A stretch of 64,000 nucleotides of DNA, taken from the NCBI RefSeq assembly GCF_008629655.1, contig NZ_VWSG01000008.1:62001-126000 (forward strand), written 5' to 3'. The translations under genes were made by a program, and so were the position numbers. Shown piece by piece: positions 8,452 through 17,016 of the stretch (within the stretch, counting starts at the first letter, position 1; each line of letters opens with the position of its first letter). The DNA comes from Paenimyroides baculatum. Lineage in GTDB: Bacteria; Bacteroidota; Bacteroidia; Flavobacteriales; Flavobacteriaceae. Under the pieces are notes generated by a model. It was not told the DNA's origin and did no database searches. It saw nothing but the letters and a program-made list of their open reading frames with translations.

Positions 8452-8865
8452 TTACTTTTTACCTTGCATAAAAGCTTTTGTATCATTCATTGGTTTTGTA
8501 GATCCGCGATGACAGGTTGCGCATTCAATAGCGTTTTTGTATTGATCGCCAATTGGGGCAAATTCTTTTGCATTTAGCTCGTTCGTAAGCTTAATCATGT
8601 GGCGGGCAATCTCTTTTTCATGTTTCTCATCTGATGATTTATCCATGGTATGACAATGATTGCATTTTACACCCAACGCTTGATTATAGCCTTTCATTAA
8701 CGACATTAAACTGTCTTTTGAAATATCTTTTGGTAGGATTTTCAGGTTTTTAAAACCGTCTTTCGATAGTTCCTCATACTTTTCTGTATGGAAATTGTTG
8801 TTGAAAGACATTAACACAAAGCCCACCAACAAAAAACTGAACATATAAATTAAATTCTTTTTCAT
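8452..8865 (-). CDS. Small exported dihaem c-type cytochrome
   Basis: 137 residues with an N-terminal hydrophobic signal (about 5-21). Two CxxCH haem c sites are present: CNHCH (68-72) and CATCH (115-119), the second followed by RGSTKP. Spacing and the helix KDSLMSLMKGYNQALGVKCNHCH resemble the photosynthetic reaction-centre cytochrome c subunit family (PF02276) found in many non-photosynthetic Bacteroidota. Methionine residues that could be axial ligands occur in MSLMKGYN and RHMIKLTNEL. It presumably carries electrons on the outer face of the inner membrane; partners are not encoded here. Confidence 0.88.
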   Translation of the reverse strand: MKKNLIYMFSFLLVGFVLMSFNNNFHTEKYEELSKDGFKNLKILPKDISKDSLMSLMKGYNQALGVKCNHCHTMDKSSDEKHEKEIARHMIKLTNELNAKEFAPIGDQYKNAIECATCHRGSTKPMNDTKAFMQGKK

Positions 8866-8939
8866 AACTAATAATTGTTTTACTAAAGTTACAAAAACAT
8901 GTTTAACCTAGATATTCAGTAATGTAATTTGAATTTAAT

Positions 8940-9992
8940 CTAATTAATACTATCCTTAACAGTTTTCAAACCATCCTCACTAGGTTTAGCACCTGATTTA
9001 GATTTATTATATTCTTCACGAATGGTTTGCTGATTGAAGATTTCAGCCAAATAAGGTTCTACAATAGCTTCTAAAGCGCTTTTTGAAATTGTTGTTACGG
9101 TTGGATCTTCTACCAACTGATGCCAAACTCCTTTAGAACCAAACTTATAATCGCCAAAAACAATTACCGGGTTACCTTTAACTTTTACAGTTTTTTTATC
9201 TGCCAAAACCCATTGATCCGCCCAATTGTACAGCCATTGCGCATCGGCATCTAACAAACGTAAGCAAGAATGCGAAGCCGGATATCCTGGCAAAGCATAC
9301 TGATGCCAACCCACACCACCGGAATTACTAATGTTGAAATTCCAATTTAAAATCCATTCATCATCAACAGTACTTGTAACTTTTCTGCCTTTCCAATTGG
9401 TAAAAAACAATCCGCGCGGAGTTTGAGCAGATTTCTTACCCATATTCGTTGGTCCCCATTTAACCAAATTTCCTTTTTCGTACACGGCATAAGCTTGTAT
9501 TGGGTACGAGAAAATTACTGTTTTAGGAACTTCCGCCAAATTATCTAATTTACGCGGAAAAGGTGTGTAATCCATAAAAGTTGACTTAAACTCGTTTGGT
9601 ACAATCAACGTATCGCGTGTTTTTATATGGTCGGTATCAATACGGTTTAGCGCCGCTATGGTATATTGCTGTTCTTTTGTAAACGTATTGTAAAAAAGTT
9701 TACGCAACGAATCGCTGGCTTTTATTGGCCAATAGCTAAACGCATCCCCTTTGTAAACAGCATATTTTTTTGATTTTTTACTTTTTTCTAACTCGGTTTT
9801 TTTAACCGCTGCCACAGAATCTTTCTTTGCCAATTGAATAGAATCGTTTCTTTTTATAGCGATAGAATCTACTTTTGTTTCAATATTCTGCTGAATGGTA
9901 GTAGAATCAATTTCAGAATCTTGCTTCTCCATTTCTTTTTTACAACCCGCTAAAAACAGCACAGTTACAAGTAAAACAATAATTTTTTTCAT
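8940..9992 (-). CDS. L,D-transpeptidase (YkuD) lipoprotein, copy 1
   Basis: 350 residues. Lipobox LAGC puts Cys17 as the lipidated residue. After a Lys/Glu-rich linker (about 20-75), a LysM-free N-terminal region leads to a YkuD catalytic domain at about 155-285 with the active-site motif SHSCLRLL (His241, Cys243). The enzyme would cross-link or remodel peptidoglycan from the periplasmic side. The next gene upstream (10177-11061) is a clear paralogue, so this is a tandem duplication. The C-terminus (SKSGAKPSEDG) is poorly conserved. No terminator is visible between the copies, but an intergenic repeat is. Confidence 0.9.
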   Translation of the reverse strand: MKKIIVLLVTVLFLAGCKKEMEKQDSEIDSTTIQQNIETKVDSIAIKRNDSIQLAKKDSVAAVKKTELEKSKKSKKYAVYKGDAFSYWPIKASDSLRKLFYNTFTKEQQYTIAALNRIDTDHIKTRDTLIVPNEFKSTFMDYTPFPRKLDNLAEVPKTVIFSYPIQAYAVYEKGNLVKWGPTNMGKKSAQTPRGLFFTNWKGRKVTSTVDDEWILNWNFNISNSGGVGWHQYALPGYPASHSCLRLLDADAQWLYNWADQWVLADKKTVKVKGNPVIVFGDYKFGSKGVWHQLVEDPTVTTISKSALEAIVEPYLAEIFNQQTIREEYNKSKSGAKPSEDGLKTVKDSIN

Positions 9993-10080
9993 TTCAAATT
10001 TTTATACGAAATTAATAAAAAAACCGATTGTTAAAATAAGATTTTCTATTGGTCAAAAATAAATTATAACAGCTACTTTT

Positions 10081-10153
10081 TGTCATTGATGTATTGCATA
10101 AAATCTCTTCGACTGACTTTTCTTTTGAGATGCTGAAACAAGTTCAGCATGAC
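10081..10153. repeat. Intergenic palindromic repeat between the two L,D-transpeptidase genes
   Basis: Begins TGTCAT and ends CAGCATGAC, with an internal inverted repeat TGCTGAA/TTCAGCA (10131-10149) and the words ATCTCTTC and GAGATG in the middle. The ends and the inner GAGAT word resemble the element at 4064-4140 but the sequence has drifted. Confidence 0.5.
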
Positions 10154-10176
10154 CGCATACTATCAATCATAAACTA

Positions 10177-11061
10177 TTATTTCTCTGCCGAAACTGCTTC
10201 ACGATTTTTCTGTTCTTTTAGCATTTCTGCCTGATATTTACCGACAATTCCGTTCAGGGTTTCAGCCGAAATATCGTTTGCGTGACTATTTTTTGCTAAA
10301 TCTAACCAAGGTTTTCTTCCGTCGAAATTATAACTTCCATAAACAATTACTGGTGTTCCTTTAGCTTTTACGGTTTCTTTATCAGCCAAAATCCATTCAT
10401 CAGCCCAATCGTACATCCATTTTGCATCGGCTTCTAACAAACGCAAACAAGAATGCGATGCCGGTGTACCTGGTAATGAATATTGATGCCATGCGATGCC
10501 TTCTTTGTTATCTAAATTAAAATTCCAACGTAAAATCCACTCATCATCAAATGTGCTTACGGTTTCTTCGCCTTTCCAATTACAAAAATAAAGTCCTTCT
10601 GGTGTTTTATGCTGTTTCGATCCCATGCTCGATGGTCCCCATTTTACCAATTCACCGTTTTCATATAATCCGTATGCTTGAATAGGATACGAAAAGATCG
10701 CTAGCTTATTAACATCCTTCGCACTGCTTAACGTGTACGGAAAAGGTGAATATGCCAAGAAATCATCATCGAACTGATCAGGAATCAACAAAGTATCAAC
10801 AGTAGCAAACGTAGTTTTATCTACCCTATTTAATGCCACAATTGTTGTAAGCTGTTGTGATGTAAATTTTTCTTTAAAGATTTTTCGAACCGAATCGTTG
10901 CTCTTTAAAACCCAGTTGGTGTAGGTGTAATCTTGCGCTTTATCATATTTACGCTCTAATTTTTTTTCTAACGACTTTTCTTGTCGTTTTTCTGGTGTAT
11001 CTTTGCAACCAATAACAGATATTAAAGTTGCAAATGCGGTAATTAAAATTGTCTTTTTCAT
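10177..11061 (-). CDS. L,D-transpeptidase (YkuD) lipoprotein, copy 2
   Basis: 294 residues with lipobox IGC (Cys19), a short charged linker and a YkuD domain at about 118-245 carrying SHSCLRLL (His203, Cys205). It aligns with copy 1 along the whole length (for example FSYPIQAYGLYENGELVKWG against FSYPIQAYAVYEKGNLVKWG), but lacks the longer Lys-rich spacer of copy 1. Likely also a peptidoglycan L,D-transpeptidase anchored by lipid. Confidence 0.9.
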   Translation of the reverse strand: MKKTILITAFATLISVIGCKDTPEKRQEKSLEKKLERKYDKAQDYTYTNWVLKSNDSVRKIFKEKFTSQQLTTIVALNRVDKTTFATVDTLLIPDQFDDDFLAYSPFPYTLSSAKDVNKLAIFSYPIQAYGLYENGELVKWGPSSMGSKQHKTPEGLYFCNWKGEETVSTFDDEWILRWNFNLDNKEGIAWHQYSLPGTPASHSCLRLLEADAKWMYDWADEWILADKETVKAKGTPVIVYGSYNFDGRKPWLDLAKNSHANDISAETLNGIVGKYQAEMLKEQKNREAVSAEK

Positions 11062-11197
11062 AGCTAAATTTTAAATTATAATTGTTAAGTTACAAAAAAG
11101 AGCTGTTTCGACCAAAAATTTGATTATTTAAAATTTACAAATCAATTTATAATTCAATAAAAAAAGGTATTTTTACTTTTACAATCTAGAAAAGAAT

Positions 11198-12205
11198 ATG
11201 AGTGCAGATAAAGAAGCAAAATTGAAAGCTTTACAGCTTACATTAGATAAATTAGATAAAACATACGGAAAAGGAACCGTAATGAAATTGGGCGATAGCG
11301 CGGTGGAAGAAGTAGAAGCAATTCCGTCGGGATCATTAGGATTAGACCTTGCTTTAGGTGTTATGGGATATCCGCGCGGAAGAATCATTGAAATCTACGG
11401 ACCGGAATCGTCTGGTAAAACAACATTAACATTACACGCCATTGCCGAAGCACAAAAAGCTGGTGGAATTGCCGCTTTTATTGATGCCGAGCATGCATTT
11501 GATCGTTTTTATGCGCAAAAATTAGGTATTGATATTGATAACCTTATTATATCGCAACCTGATAACGGGGAACAAGCATTGGAAATTGCCGAAAACTTGA
11601 TTCGTTCAGGCGCTATTGATATCGTAGTTATTGACTCGGTTGCCGCATTAACGCCGAAAAGTGAAATTGAAGGTGAAATGGGCGATTCTAAAATGGGATT
11701 ACATGCCAGATTAATGTCGCAAGCGTTACGTAAATTAACCGGAACCATTTCTAAGACAAACTGTACCGTGTTTTTTATTAACCAGTTGCGTGAAAAAATC
11801 GGTGTTATGTTTGGAAACCCAGAAACTACAACGGGTGGTAATGCATTAAAGTTCTACGCATCGGTTCGTTTGGATATTCGTAAATCTACACAGATTAAAG
11901 ACGGCGACAGCGTAATGGGTAACCGCACCAAAGTAAAAGTTATTAAAAACAAAGTGGCACCGCCTTTCCGTACCGCAGAATTCGACATTATGTATGGCGA
12001 AGGAATTTCAAAAACAGGTGAAATTTTAGATTTGGCTGTGGATTTTGAAATCGTAAAAAAATCGGGATCATGGTTTAGTTATGGCGATACCAAATTAGGT
12101 CAGGGTCGTGATGGTGTTAAAGCATTAATTAAAGATAATCCGGAACTTCAAGAAGAATTAGAAGAGCGTATTAAAGCACATATCAAAGAACAACAAAGTT
12201 CATAA
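11198..12205 (+). CDS. recA: Recombinase RecA
   Basis: DNA-dependent ATPase that drives homologous recombination and the SOS response. 335 residues with Walker [10 protein letters not shown] (68-76), Walker [10 protein letters not shown], the loop L1 region [22 protein letters not shown] (split here by family convention) and [31 protein letters not shown] of L2. The ATG lies 23 bases after a weak promoter match (TATTTTTA at 11168). No LexA-type box was recognised upstream. Transcribed alone, with a strong terminator behind it. Confidence 0.98.
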   Translation: MSADKEAKLKALQLTLDKLDKTYGKGTVMKLGDSAVEEVEAIPSGSLGLDLALGVMGYPRGRIIEIYGPESSGKTTLTLHAIAEAQKAGGIAAFIDAEHAFDRFYAQKLGIDIDNLIISQPDNGEQALEIAENLIRSGAIDIVVIDSVAALTPKSEIEGEMGDSKMGLHARLMSQALRKLTGTISKTNCTVFFINQLREKIGVMFGNPETTTGGNALKFYASVRLDIRKSTQIKDGDSVMGNRTKVKVIKNKVAPPFRTAEFDIMYGEGISKTGEILDLAVDFEIVKKSGSWFSYGDTKLGQGRDGVKALIKDNPELQEELEERIKAHIKEQQSS

Positions 12206-12210
12206 ACCAA

Positions 12211-12238
12211 AAACTCCCTTTCAGCTGAAAGGGAGTTT
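12211..12238. terminator. Bidirectional terminator after recA
   Basis: Perfect stem AAACTCCCTTT/AAAGGGAGTTT around CAGCTG, then a T-run. It stands between convergent recA and the zinc-ribbon gene. Confidence 0.9.
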
Positions 12239-12239
12239 T

Positions 12240-12794
12240 TTATTTGTAATCGGTTGGTTTTACAACATATTCGTCAACAAAAGCACCATTTTTGTCTTTA
12301 TAATAATATTTAAAAGTAACATCTTTTTTTCGTTGAGGTTCCATAGAAGGATTTGTTTTGATATTTTCTAAAATACCTGGATACACATATTTACGTACAG
12401 TATCTAAATTAACTTCAGATTTATCTAAACCAATCAACTTGTAATTGTATTGGAAAATCTTTCCTGGCAACGCCACAGTATTTTCTAAAACAGTATATTC
12501 ATCCACTTGCACGGGGCAGGTTTTATTAAGTTCATCTGCAACAAGTTTCATTTCTTTATCAATAGAATTATCATTATTAAAGAAAAATTGAACCAGAAAA
12601 AATGTTGCAAAAAATCCTAATACAGTGCCTATTACAACAAGCAGATTCGATTTCTTTTTAACAACTTTCTTATCTGTTTTGGGATGTATAACTTCTTCTA
12701 TCGGATTTTGTTTTGGTAAAGAATATCCACAACTTTTACAAAATTTAGCATCTAAACTATTCTCCGTATCACAATTTGTACAAATATTACTCAT
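12240..12794 (-). CDS. Zinc-ribbon membrane protein
   Basis: 184 residues. An N-terminal zinc ribbon with four cysteines (Cys5, Cys8, Cys19, Cys22; CTNC and CKSC) is followed by a basic linker, one transmembrane helix (about 51-70, LLVVIGTVLGFFATFFLVQFF) and an extracytoplasmic domain of about 110 residues containing a conserved-looking CPVQVDEYTVLENTVALPGK. Such zinc_ribbon_2 plus TM proteins are common but uncharacterised. The open frame runs on to 12911, but that part overlaps the TPP riboswitch antisense and a -7 box lies at 12806-12813, so the start at 12794 is chosen. Confidence 0.8.
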   Translation of the reverse strand: MSNICTNCDTENSLDAKFCKSCGYSLPKQNPIEEVIHPKTDKKVVKKKSNLLVVIGTVLGFFATFFLVQFFFNNDNSIDKEMKLVADELNKTCPVQVDEYTVLENTVALPGKIFQYNYKLIGLDKSEVNLDTVRKYVYPGILENIKTNPSMEPQRKKDVTFKYYYKDKNGAFVDEYVVKPTDYK

Positions 12795-12805
12795 GTTTTT
12801 TTTTG

Positions 12806-12813
12806 CAAAAGTA
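12806..12813 (-). promoter_or_regulatory. -7 box of zinc-ribbon gene promoter
   Basis: Exact minus-strand TAnnTTTG (TACTTTTG) 11 bases before the ATG at 12794, giving a very short leader. Confidence 0.45.
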
Positions 12814-12857
12814 TTTAATATATATGTAAAAACCTTTCGGAATCCAGAAAAAATCAT

Positions 12858-12865
12858 CAATTTTG
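12858..12865 (+). promoter_or_regulatory. Likely -7 box for the TPP riboswitch transcript
   Basis: CAATTTTG differs from TAnnTTTG at one base. It would start transcription at about 12871, one base before the first paired base of the riboswitch, which is what makes it credible. Confidence 0.4.
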
Positions 12866-12871
12866 AGCCAG

Positions 12872-12957
12872 CAATGGGGTGCCGATTACGATTGGCTGAG
12901 ATGATACCCAAGAACCTAGTTCTGCACCTGATCCGGATAATGCCGGCGTAGGGATTG
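12872..12957 (+). ncRNA. TPP riboswitch (THI element)
   Basis: All conserved blocks are present in order: P1 5' strand CAAT with GGGGTGCC, the pyrimidine-sensing GGCTGAGATGATACCCA split around 12894-12910, then ACCTGATCCGGATAATGCC and GGCGTAGGGA, closed by ATTG pairing with CAAT. It binds thiamine pyrophosphate and represses the downstream genes. Only 33 bases separate it from the ATG and no terminator hairpin is visible there, so translational control is more likely than termination (inference). It precedes a PnuC-type transporter, which therefore is probably a thiamine importer. Confidence 0.96.
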
Positions 12958-12990
12958 TAACTTTATCATCTCATCATTTAATTTATTTAC

Positions 12991-13581
12991 ATGATGCAGG
13001 AAATTTTAAGTAAAACCAGCCTTTTAGAATGGTTTGGTGTATTTTTCGCAGTTGTGCAGGTTTTACTGGCACAACGCAACAACATTCACAATTATCTTTT
13101 TGGTATTGCCGGTATTATTCTGGCTATGTTTGTTAAGTTCAACGCCAAGCTTTATGCCGAATTCACGCTTGATTTTTACTACCTTGTAATGAGTGTTTAC
13201 GGTTGGCTGTTCTGGAAATTTGGCAAACAACAAACCGAAACTCCTATTTCGTTTACCACAACTACCGAAAAATACAAGGCAACAGGTATTGTGGTTTCAG
13301 CGTTTTTAATTTTCTATATCTTTTTAACCAATTACACCAACAGCGATGTGCCGCTTTGGGATTCTTTGGTAACCGCATTTGCCTGGGCGGGTATGTGGCT
13401 TATGGCGAAACGCAAAATAGAAAACTGGGTGCTGCTAAACATTAGTAACTTTCTTGCCGTGCCGCTTTTAATTCATAAAGAACTGTATTTGTACGCTGCC
13501 TTAACCGCCTTTTTGTTTGTGGTTGCCATTTTTGGATACATAAACTGGTACAAAATTTTAAAGCAGCAAAAAAATGCATAG
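12991..13581 (+). CDS. pnuT: PnuC-family thiamine transporter (PnuT type)
   Basis: 196 residues with about seven hydrophobic helices and the PnuC-family W-x-x-W motif (Trp72 and Trp75 in YGWLFWKFG). PnuC proteins are facilitators that carry nicotinamide riboside, but members under TPP riboswitches in Bacteroidota are assigned to thiamine (PnuT). The TPP riboswitch immediately upstream is the main evidence for substrate. Two ATG codons stand in a row (12991 and 12994). The stop overlaps the start of the next gene by 8 bases, so translation of the two is coupled. No thiamine pyrophosphokinase gene follows, although one often does in this phylum. Confidence 0.9.
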   Translation: MMQEILSKTSLLEWFGVFFAVVQVLLAQRNNIHNYLFGIAGIILAMFVKFNAKLYAEFTLDFYYLVMSVYGWLFWKFGKQQTETPISFTTTTEKYKATGIVVSAFLIFYIFLTNYTNSDVPLWDSLVTAFAWAGMWLMAKRKIENWVLLNISNFLAVPLLIHKELYLYAALTAFLFVVAIFGYINWYKILKQQKNA

Positions 13582-14581
13582 TTCCACAATTCAGCAAAAG
13601 TTATTTGGGGCAAAGCAAATTCCTGCCGATGTTATAAATCACATTTATAAAGAACGCTTGCTGCAAATCTGGGTTCCTAAAATGTACGGCGGTTTGGGTT
13701 TGAACTTTAGAAACGGACTAAAACTCTTAAAATCGTTGTCTTTTATCGATGGAAGTCTGGGCTGGATGGTTACTTTATGTGCAGGTGCCAATTATTTTTC
13801 GCGAAACCTAAAACCCGAAATTGCCAAAGAACTTTTTAAAGATAATTTTACGTGTTTTGGCGGAAGCGGAGCAATTGGCGGAACTGCCGAAAAACTGAAC
13901 GATTTCTATTTGATTAATGGCAGATGGACGTTTGCTACCGGTGCGCCTCATTTGAGTCATTTTACGTTGAACGCCGTGGTTACCGAAAACGACCAGCCTG
14001 TTTTAGATGAAAATGGTAAAGAAATGATTCGATCTTTTATTATTCCGAAAGATCAGGTAGCAATTATTGCCGATTGGAAAGCCATGGGAATGCAGGCTAC
14101 CGGAACGTTTTCATTTACGGTTGATGCTATTTTGGTTGATGCAAATCACAGTTTTATTTACAACGAATTTTATACCGATGCGGTTTTAGATCGAATTCCG
14201 TTTCGCATTTTTGCCGATTTAACCTTGTTGGTAAATTATCTGGGAATGGCAGAACATTTTATAGATGAAGCCGAAAAAATAAGACCGCAGTTAGATCTAT
14301 CAGCTTTTAGAAACAACCTTTCTTCAGAAGAAAGTCAAACCTATTTCTTTGCAGATAAAATTGAAACACTTTTAGTAGAACAGCAGGAAAAAGCAGCCGA
14401 AGTTCAAGCCGAAATTCATCAGTTTGCTGAAACGTTGGTTGCTACTTTATCGCACAAAATTTTAGATCTATATTTTCAGTTAGGTATCAAAGCATCGCAC
14501 ACCAACGAACCTATTCACCAAATATTCCGCGATTATTTTACCGCAACACAGCATGCTAATTTTAGAAGAGTGTATTCTTAA
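13574..14581 (+). CDS. Acyl-CoA dehydrogenase-fold flavoprotein in the thiamine unit
   Basis: 335 residues of the acyl-CoA dehydrogenase superfamily, closest in feel to the flavin monooxygenase/DszC-like branch: VPKMYGGLGLNF near residue 35, DGSLGWMVTLCAGANYF near 55, LINGRWTFATGAPHLSHF near 115, DWKAMGMQATGTFSFTV near 170, and a helical C-terminal domain ending TATQHANFRRVYS. The base that acyl-CoA dehydrogenases use (Glu) was not identified, so acyl-CoA oxidation should not be assumed. It overlaps pnuT by 8 bases and shares the TPP riboswitch, which suggests a job in handling thiamine or a thiamine precursor or breakdown product; this is inference. Confidence 0.75.
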   Translation: MHSSTIQQKLFGAKQIPADVINHIYKERLLQIWVPKMYGGLGLNFRNGLKLLKSLSFIDGSLGWMVTLCAGANYFSRNLKPEIAKELFKDNFTCFGGSGAIGGTAEKLNDFYLINGRWTFATGAPHLSHFTLNAVVTENDQPVLDENGKEMIRSFIIPKDQVAIIADWKAMGMQATGTFSFTVDAILVDANHSFIYNEFYTDAVLDRIPFRIFADLTLLVNYLGMAEHFIDEAEKIRPQLDLSAFRNNLSSEESQTYFFADKIETLLVEQQEKAAEVQAEIHQFAETLVATLSHKILDLYFQLGIKASHTNEPIHQIFRDYFTATQHANFRRVYS

Positions 14582-14609
14582 TTACATTTCCATTAAAAAG
14601 ATAATTGAG

Positions 14610-14617
14610 TATATTTG
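14610..14617 (+). promoter_or_regulatory. -7 box upstream of orphan gene 14652
   Basis: Exact TAnnTTTG (TATATTTG), predicted start about 28 bases before the ATG. It suggests the orphan is not part of the riboswitch transcript. Confidence 0.45.
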
Positions 14618-14651
14618 AAAGTTAGGCAACGTATACCAAAAATGACGCAAC

Positions 14652-15389
14652 ATGAGACAACTGAATTCAATTGAACTTAAAGAAAAATTTGAAGATTATT
14701 CTTCCGATATTCGATATTGTGATGTCGATCAACTTACTATAAAAGTAAATCAATTTATATTTTTTCTTCGAGATCAACCGATTTCGAAAAGAATTTTGGA
14801 AAGAATCGAAAACGATTTTAAATCTCTAAGAAGCAATTTGACTGTCGATCAATTTCAGAGAAATGGTAAATACTATAGAGATCTTCTTGAACAATTATAT
14901 AGTCGAGAGTTACAAGGCGCTTTCGGCTATTTCTACATAATCGAAAAATTTGAAATCAACCCTAAATATAGGACACACTATCTTGATGATGTAGGGAAAT
15001 GGTACGGTGAAAAAGATTACAATGAAGAAAATGATAGGTTCAAATCATATTTTTTTATTCCATTTATAGAATTATTTGAATGGTTTTTACGTGAAAGTGA
15101 AACGATTAATCCGAATGACTATTTTTCTGAAGAAACCCAACAAAATATTATTGCTCGTATAGATGTTCTTGAAGAAAACTTAAGTTTAAAATTAAACATA
15201 GGAAATCAAATAGTCTTTGAAGAAGTTGAAGAAGTAAAAGACTTAATAACGTTTTTGAATAAGAAAAATTGGTTTGAAGTAATTAAAGGAAAATTTGTAG
15301 ATCTTGCACTTGCAGAAGTTATTTCAAAAGAAGTAGCTAACACAATTGTGGAATCAATCACTGGAAATAAAATAGACCTTTTTAGATAG
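14652..15389 (+). CDS. Hypothetical protein, unrecognised
   Basis: 245 residues, soluble, acidic and mostly helical; no signal peptide or membrane segment. I recognise no domain. Visible features are an aromatic-rich centre (RFKSYFFIPFIELFEWFLRESE) and acidic helix pairs near 155-195. Codon use is more AT-rich than the neighbouring flavoprotein gene and the gene is flanked on the right by a decayed intergenic repeat, so it may be an accessory gene; that is a weak inference. No terminator is obvious after it. Confidence 0.6.
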   Translation: MRQLNSIELKEKFEDYSSDIRYCDVDQLTIKVNQFIFFLRDQPISKRILERIENDFKSLRSNLTVDQFQRNGKYYRDLLEQLYSRELQGAFGYFYIIEKFEINPKYRTHYLDDVGKWYGEKDYNEENDRFKSYFFIPFIELFEWFLRESETINPNDYFSEETQQNIIARIDVLEENLSLKLNIGNQIVFEEVEEVKDLITFLNKKNWFEVIKGKFVDLALAEVISKEVANTIVESITGNKIDLFR

Positions 15390-15532
15390 ATCCGTCCTCA
15401 ACAGCCTGTAAACAAAATTGCTGAGTTTTCGATAAAATGAAATTTTGTTCAAATAAAGAAATTATATCTTTCACAAAAATAATTGGTTACGAAGTTTGCA
15501 AGCTTGAGTCCGCTTTTTACATTCTTTGTAAA

Positions 15533-15569
15533 ATAGAGATTATATCTCGAATGAAGTTCAGGATGACAG
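15533..15569. repeat. Partial GTCATTC-family intergenic repeat
   Basis: Contains GAGATTATATCTC (a short palindrome) then GAATGAAGTTCAGGATGACA, which matches the GAATGAA and ATGACA words of the 4064-4140 element. It is a truncated or decayed copy. Confidence 0.45.
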
Positions 15570-15575
15570 GTTGAA

Positions 15576-16193
15576 TTATTTATAATAAATCCTTAGCATA
15601 ATAGACTTTTTACTGTTATCAATAATCTTTTCTAAAATCTTAAAAGTTTCGTTGCTAACCATTGGGCAGCCTTCACTATTAATAATGGGTACCAATTGCT
15701 CTTCGTGCGGCATAAAAGTATAAGTATGTAAAACCACGTAACGTGCAAAAGCTTGGTCGTTGGTTTTATCTAAACCATGTAATTTGTACGATTTTCCAAA
15801 TCGGCCAACATAATCTACTCCAACCTTATAGTTTCCTAACGAAGTCATATTACTGCCTTCCACATTGCTAAACTGCAATTCGCCATACGTTCCGGTGTTC
15901 GATCCTTTACCATGCGCCACCAAACCTTTGTGCAAAATACTGTCGTTCTTTACATCGTACACATAAAAGCGATTGTAACGACTTTTAATAGCCATATCTG
16001 CCAAGAAAACAACGTCTTGATTAAAGTCAGAATGATCTTGTAAGAATGCTTTAGAAAGTTGGATGTTTTTATTAAATCGATCTTTAGCTTCTGGCGAAAC
16101 TTCGTGTTGTGGTCGAACAAATTTAAGTACCAGTAAAACAGCGGCAGCTAATAAAACAATTGCTATTAAATTACGAATGATTATTTTTTTCAT
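15576..16193 (-). CDS. YkuD_2-type murein L,D-transpeptidase-like protein
   Basis: 205 residues with an N-terminal membrane anchor (about 8-26). It has the features of the murein L,D-transpeptidase catalytic domain family (PF13645): HGKGSNTGTYGELQFSN, GSNMTSLGNYKVG, YKLHGLDKTND, RYVVLHTYTF and the active-site block INSEGCPMVS with Cys176. It would act on peptidoglycan outside the membrane. It overlaps the upstream acyltransferase gene by 23 bases, so the two are cotranscribed and translationally coupled. Confidence 0.85.
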   Translation of the reverse strand: MKKIIIRNLIAIVLLAAAVLLVLKFVRPQHEVSPEAKDRFNKNIQLSKAFLQDHSDFNQDVVFLADMAIKSRYNRFYVYDVKNDSILHKGLVAHGKGSNTGTYGELQFSNVEGSNMTSLGNYKVGVDYVGRFGKSYKLHGLDKTNDQAFARYVVLHTYTFMPHEEQLVPIINSEGCPMVSNETFKILEKIIDNSKKSIMLRIYYK

Positions 16194-16923
16194 GCTTCAA
16201 TAAAGGTTGTAATATCAATTCGCGCACTTGATCTTTTAATTCCGGTTTATCGCGTTGGGTTAATCCTTTAGTTTCAACAAACGGATGCTGGTAAATGAAC
16301 ACATTTCCCGGATGACCTGCAAAAAATCGAAAAGGAAACATCTTTTTTAATCCGATAAACGTTATGGGAACCACCGGAATTCCAAAATCAATCGCCAAAC
16401 GAAAAGCTCCGTCCTTAAAATCATCTAAAACAATCGATTCGTCATTTGGCACACCGCCTTCAGGAAAAATACAGACACTTAAACCACTCGCCAGCTTTTG
16501 TGCCGCAGCAATCATGGTTTTTTGTCGACTTACCGAACTTGATCTATCTACCAAAATGCAGGCTCTTTTATAGAAATATCCAAAAATGGGCAGCTTTGCC
16601 AGCTCTTTCTTTCCAACAAAAACAAACGGATTTTTAACCAAAATCAGCATCAGCATAATATCCATCATCGACGTATGATTTGCCGTAAGCATATAACTTT
16701 TGTTTCGATCGAAATGCTGTTTGGTAACGATTGATTTTCTAAAACCTGTTCCGTAAAATACCGCATACGCCCAAATTCTTGCTAAAAAGAAAAAGAAACG
16801 GTAAAATTTATCGGTTGATAATGAAATGATTAAAAATGGAGAAAGTACCAAAATTACCACCAATATAATCAGGTAAAACCATATTTTCCATAAAAACCAG
16901 ATGGTGTTCTTTAAAAATTTCAT
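16171..16923 (-). CDS. 1-acyl-sn-glycerol-3-phosphate acyltransferase (PlsC family)
   Basis: 250 residues. An N-terminal membrane region (about 8-58) precedes the acyltransferase domain with the catalytic HX4D motif NHTSMMD (His83, Asp88), the glycerol-phosphate site FPEGG near residue 150 and VPITFIGL. It would acylate lysophosphatidic acid at the inner membrane in phospholipid synthesis; use on another lyso-acceptor such as an aminolipid is possible. The frame can start at 16941 (MSNKKHM) but MKFLKN at 16923 fits the family better; the choice is uncertain. Confidence 0.88.
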   Translation of the reverse strand: MKFLKNTIWFLWKIWFYLIILVVILVLSPFLIISLSTDKFYRFFFFLARIWAYAVFYGTGFRKSIVTKQHFDRNKSYMLTANHTSMMDIMLMLILVKNPFVFVGKKELAKLPIFGYFYKRACILVDRSSSVSRQKTMIAAAQKLASGLSVCIFPEGGVPNDESIVLDDFKDGAFRLAIDFGIPVVPITFIGLKKMFPFRFFAGHPGNVFIYQHPFVETKGLTQRDKPELKDQVRELILQPLLKHEKNNHS

Positions 16924-16988
16924 GTGTTTTTTGTTAGACACTGCAAATTAATAAATAAATAATTTTAACAACTAACGTTATAAACTTT

Positions 16989-16996
16989 TAAATTTG
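16989..16996 (+). promoter_or_regulatory. -7 box of trpS promoter
   Basis: Exact TAnnTTTG (TAAATTTG), predicted transcription start about 14 bases before the trpS ATG. Confidence 0.5.
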
Positions 16997-17016
16997 TAAA
17001 AATTAATTTTAAAAGA

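Noticed and set aside
12994..13581. pnuT as nicotinamide riboside transporter PnuC
   Set aside because: Family membership alone fits, but the TPP riboswitch directly upstream points to thiamine.
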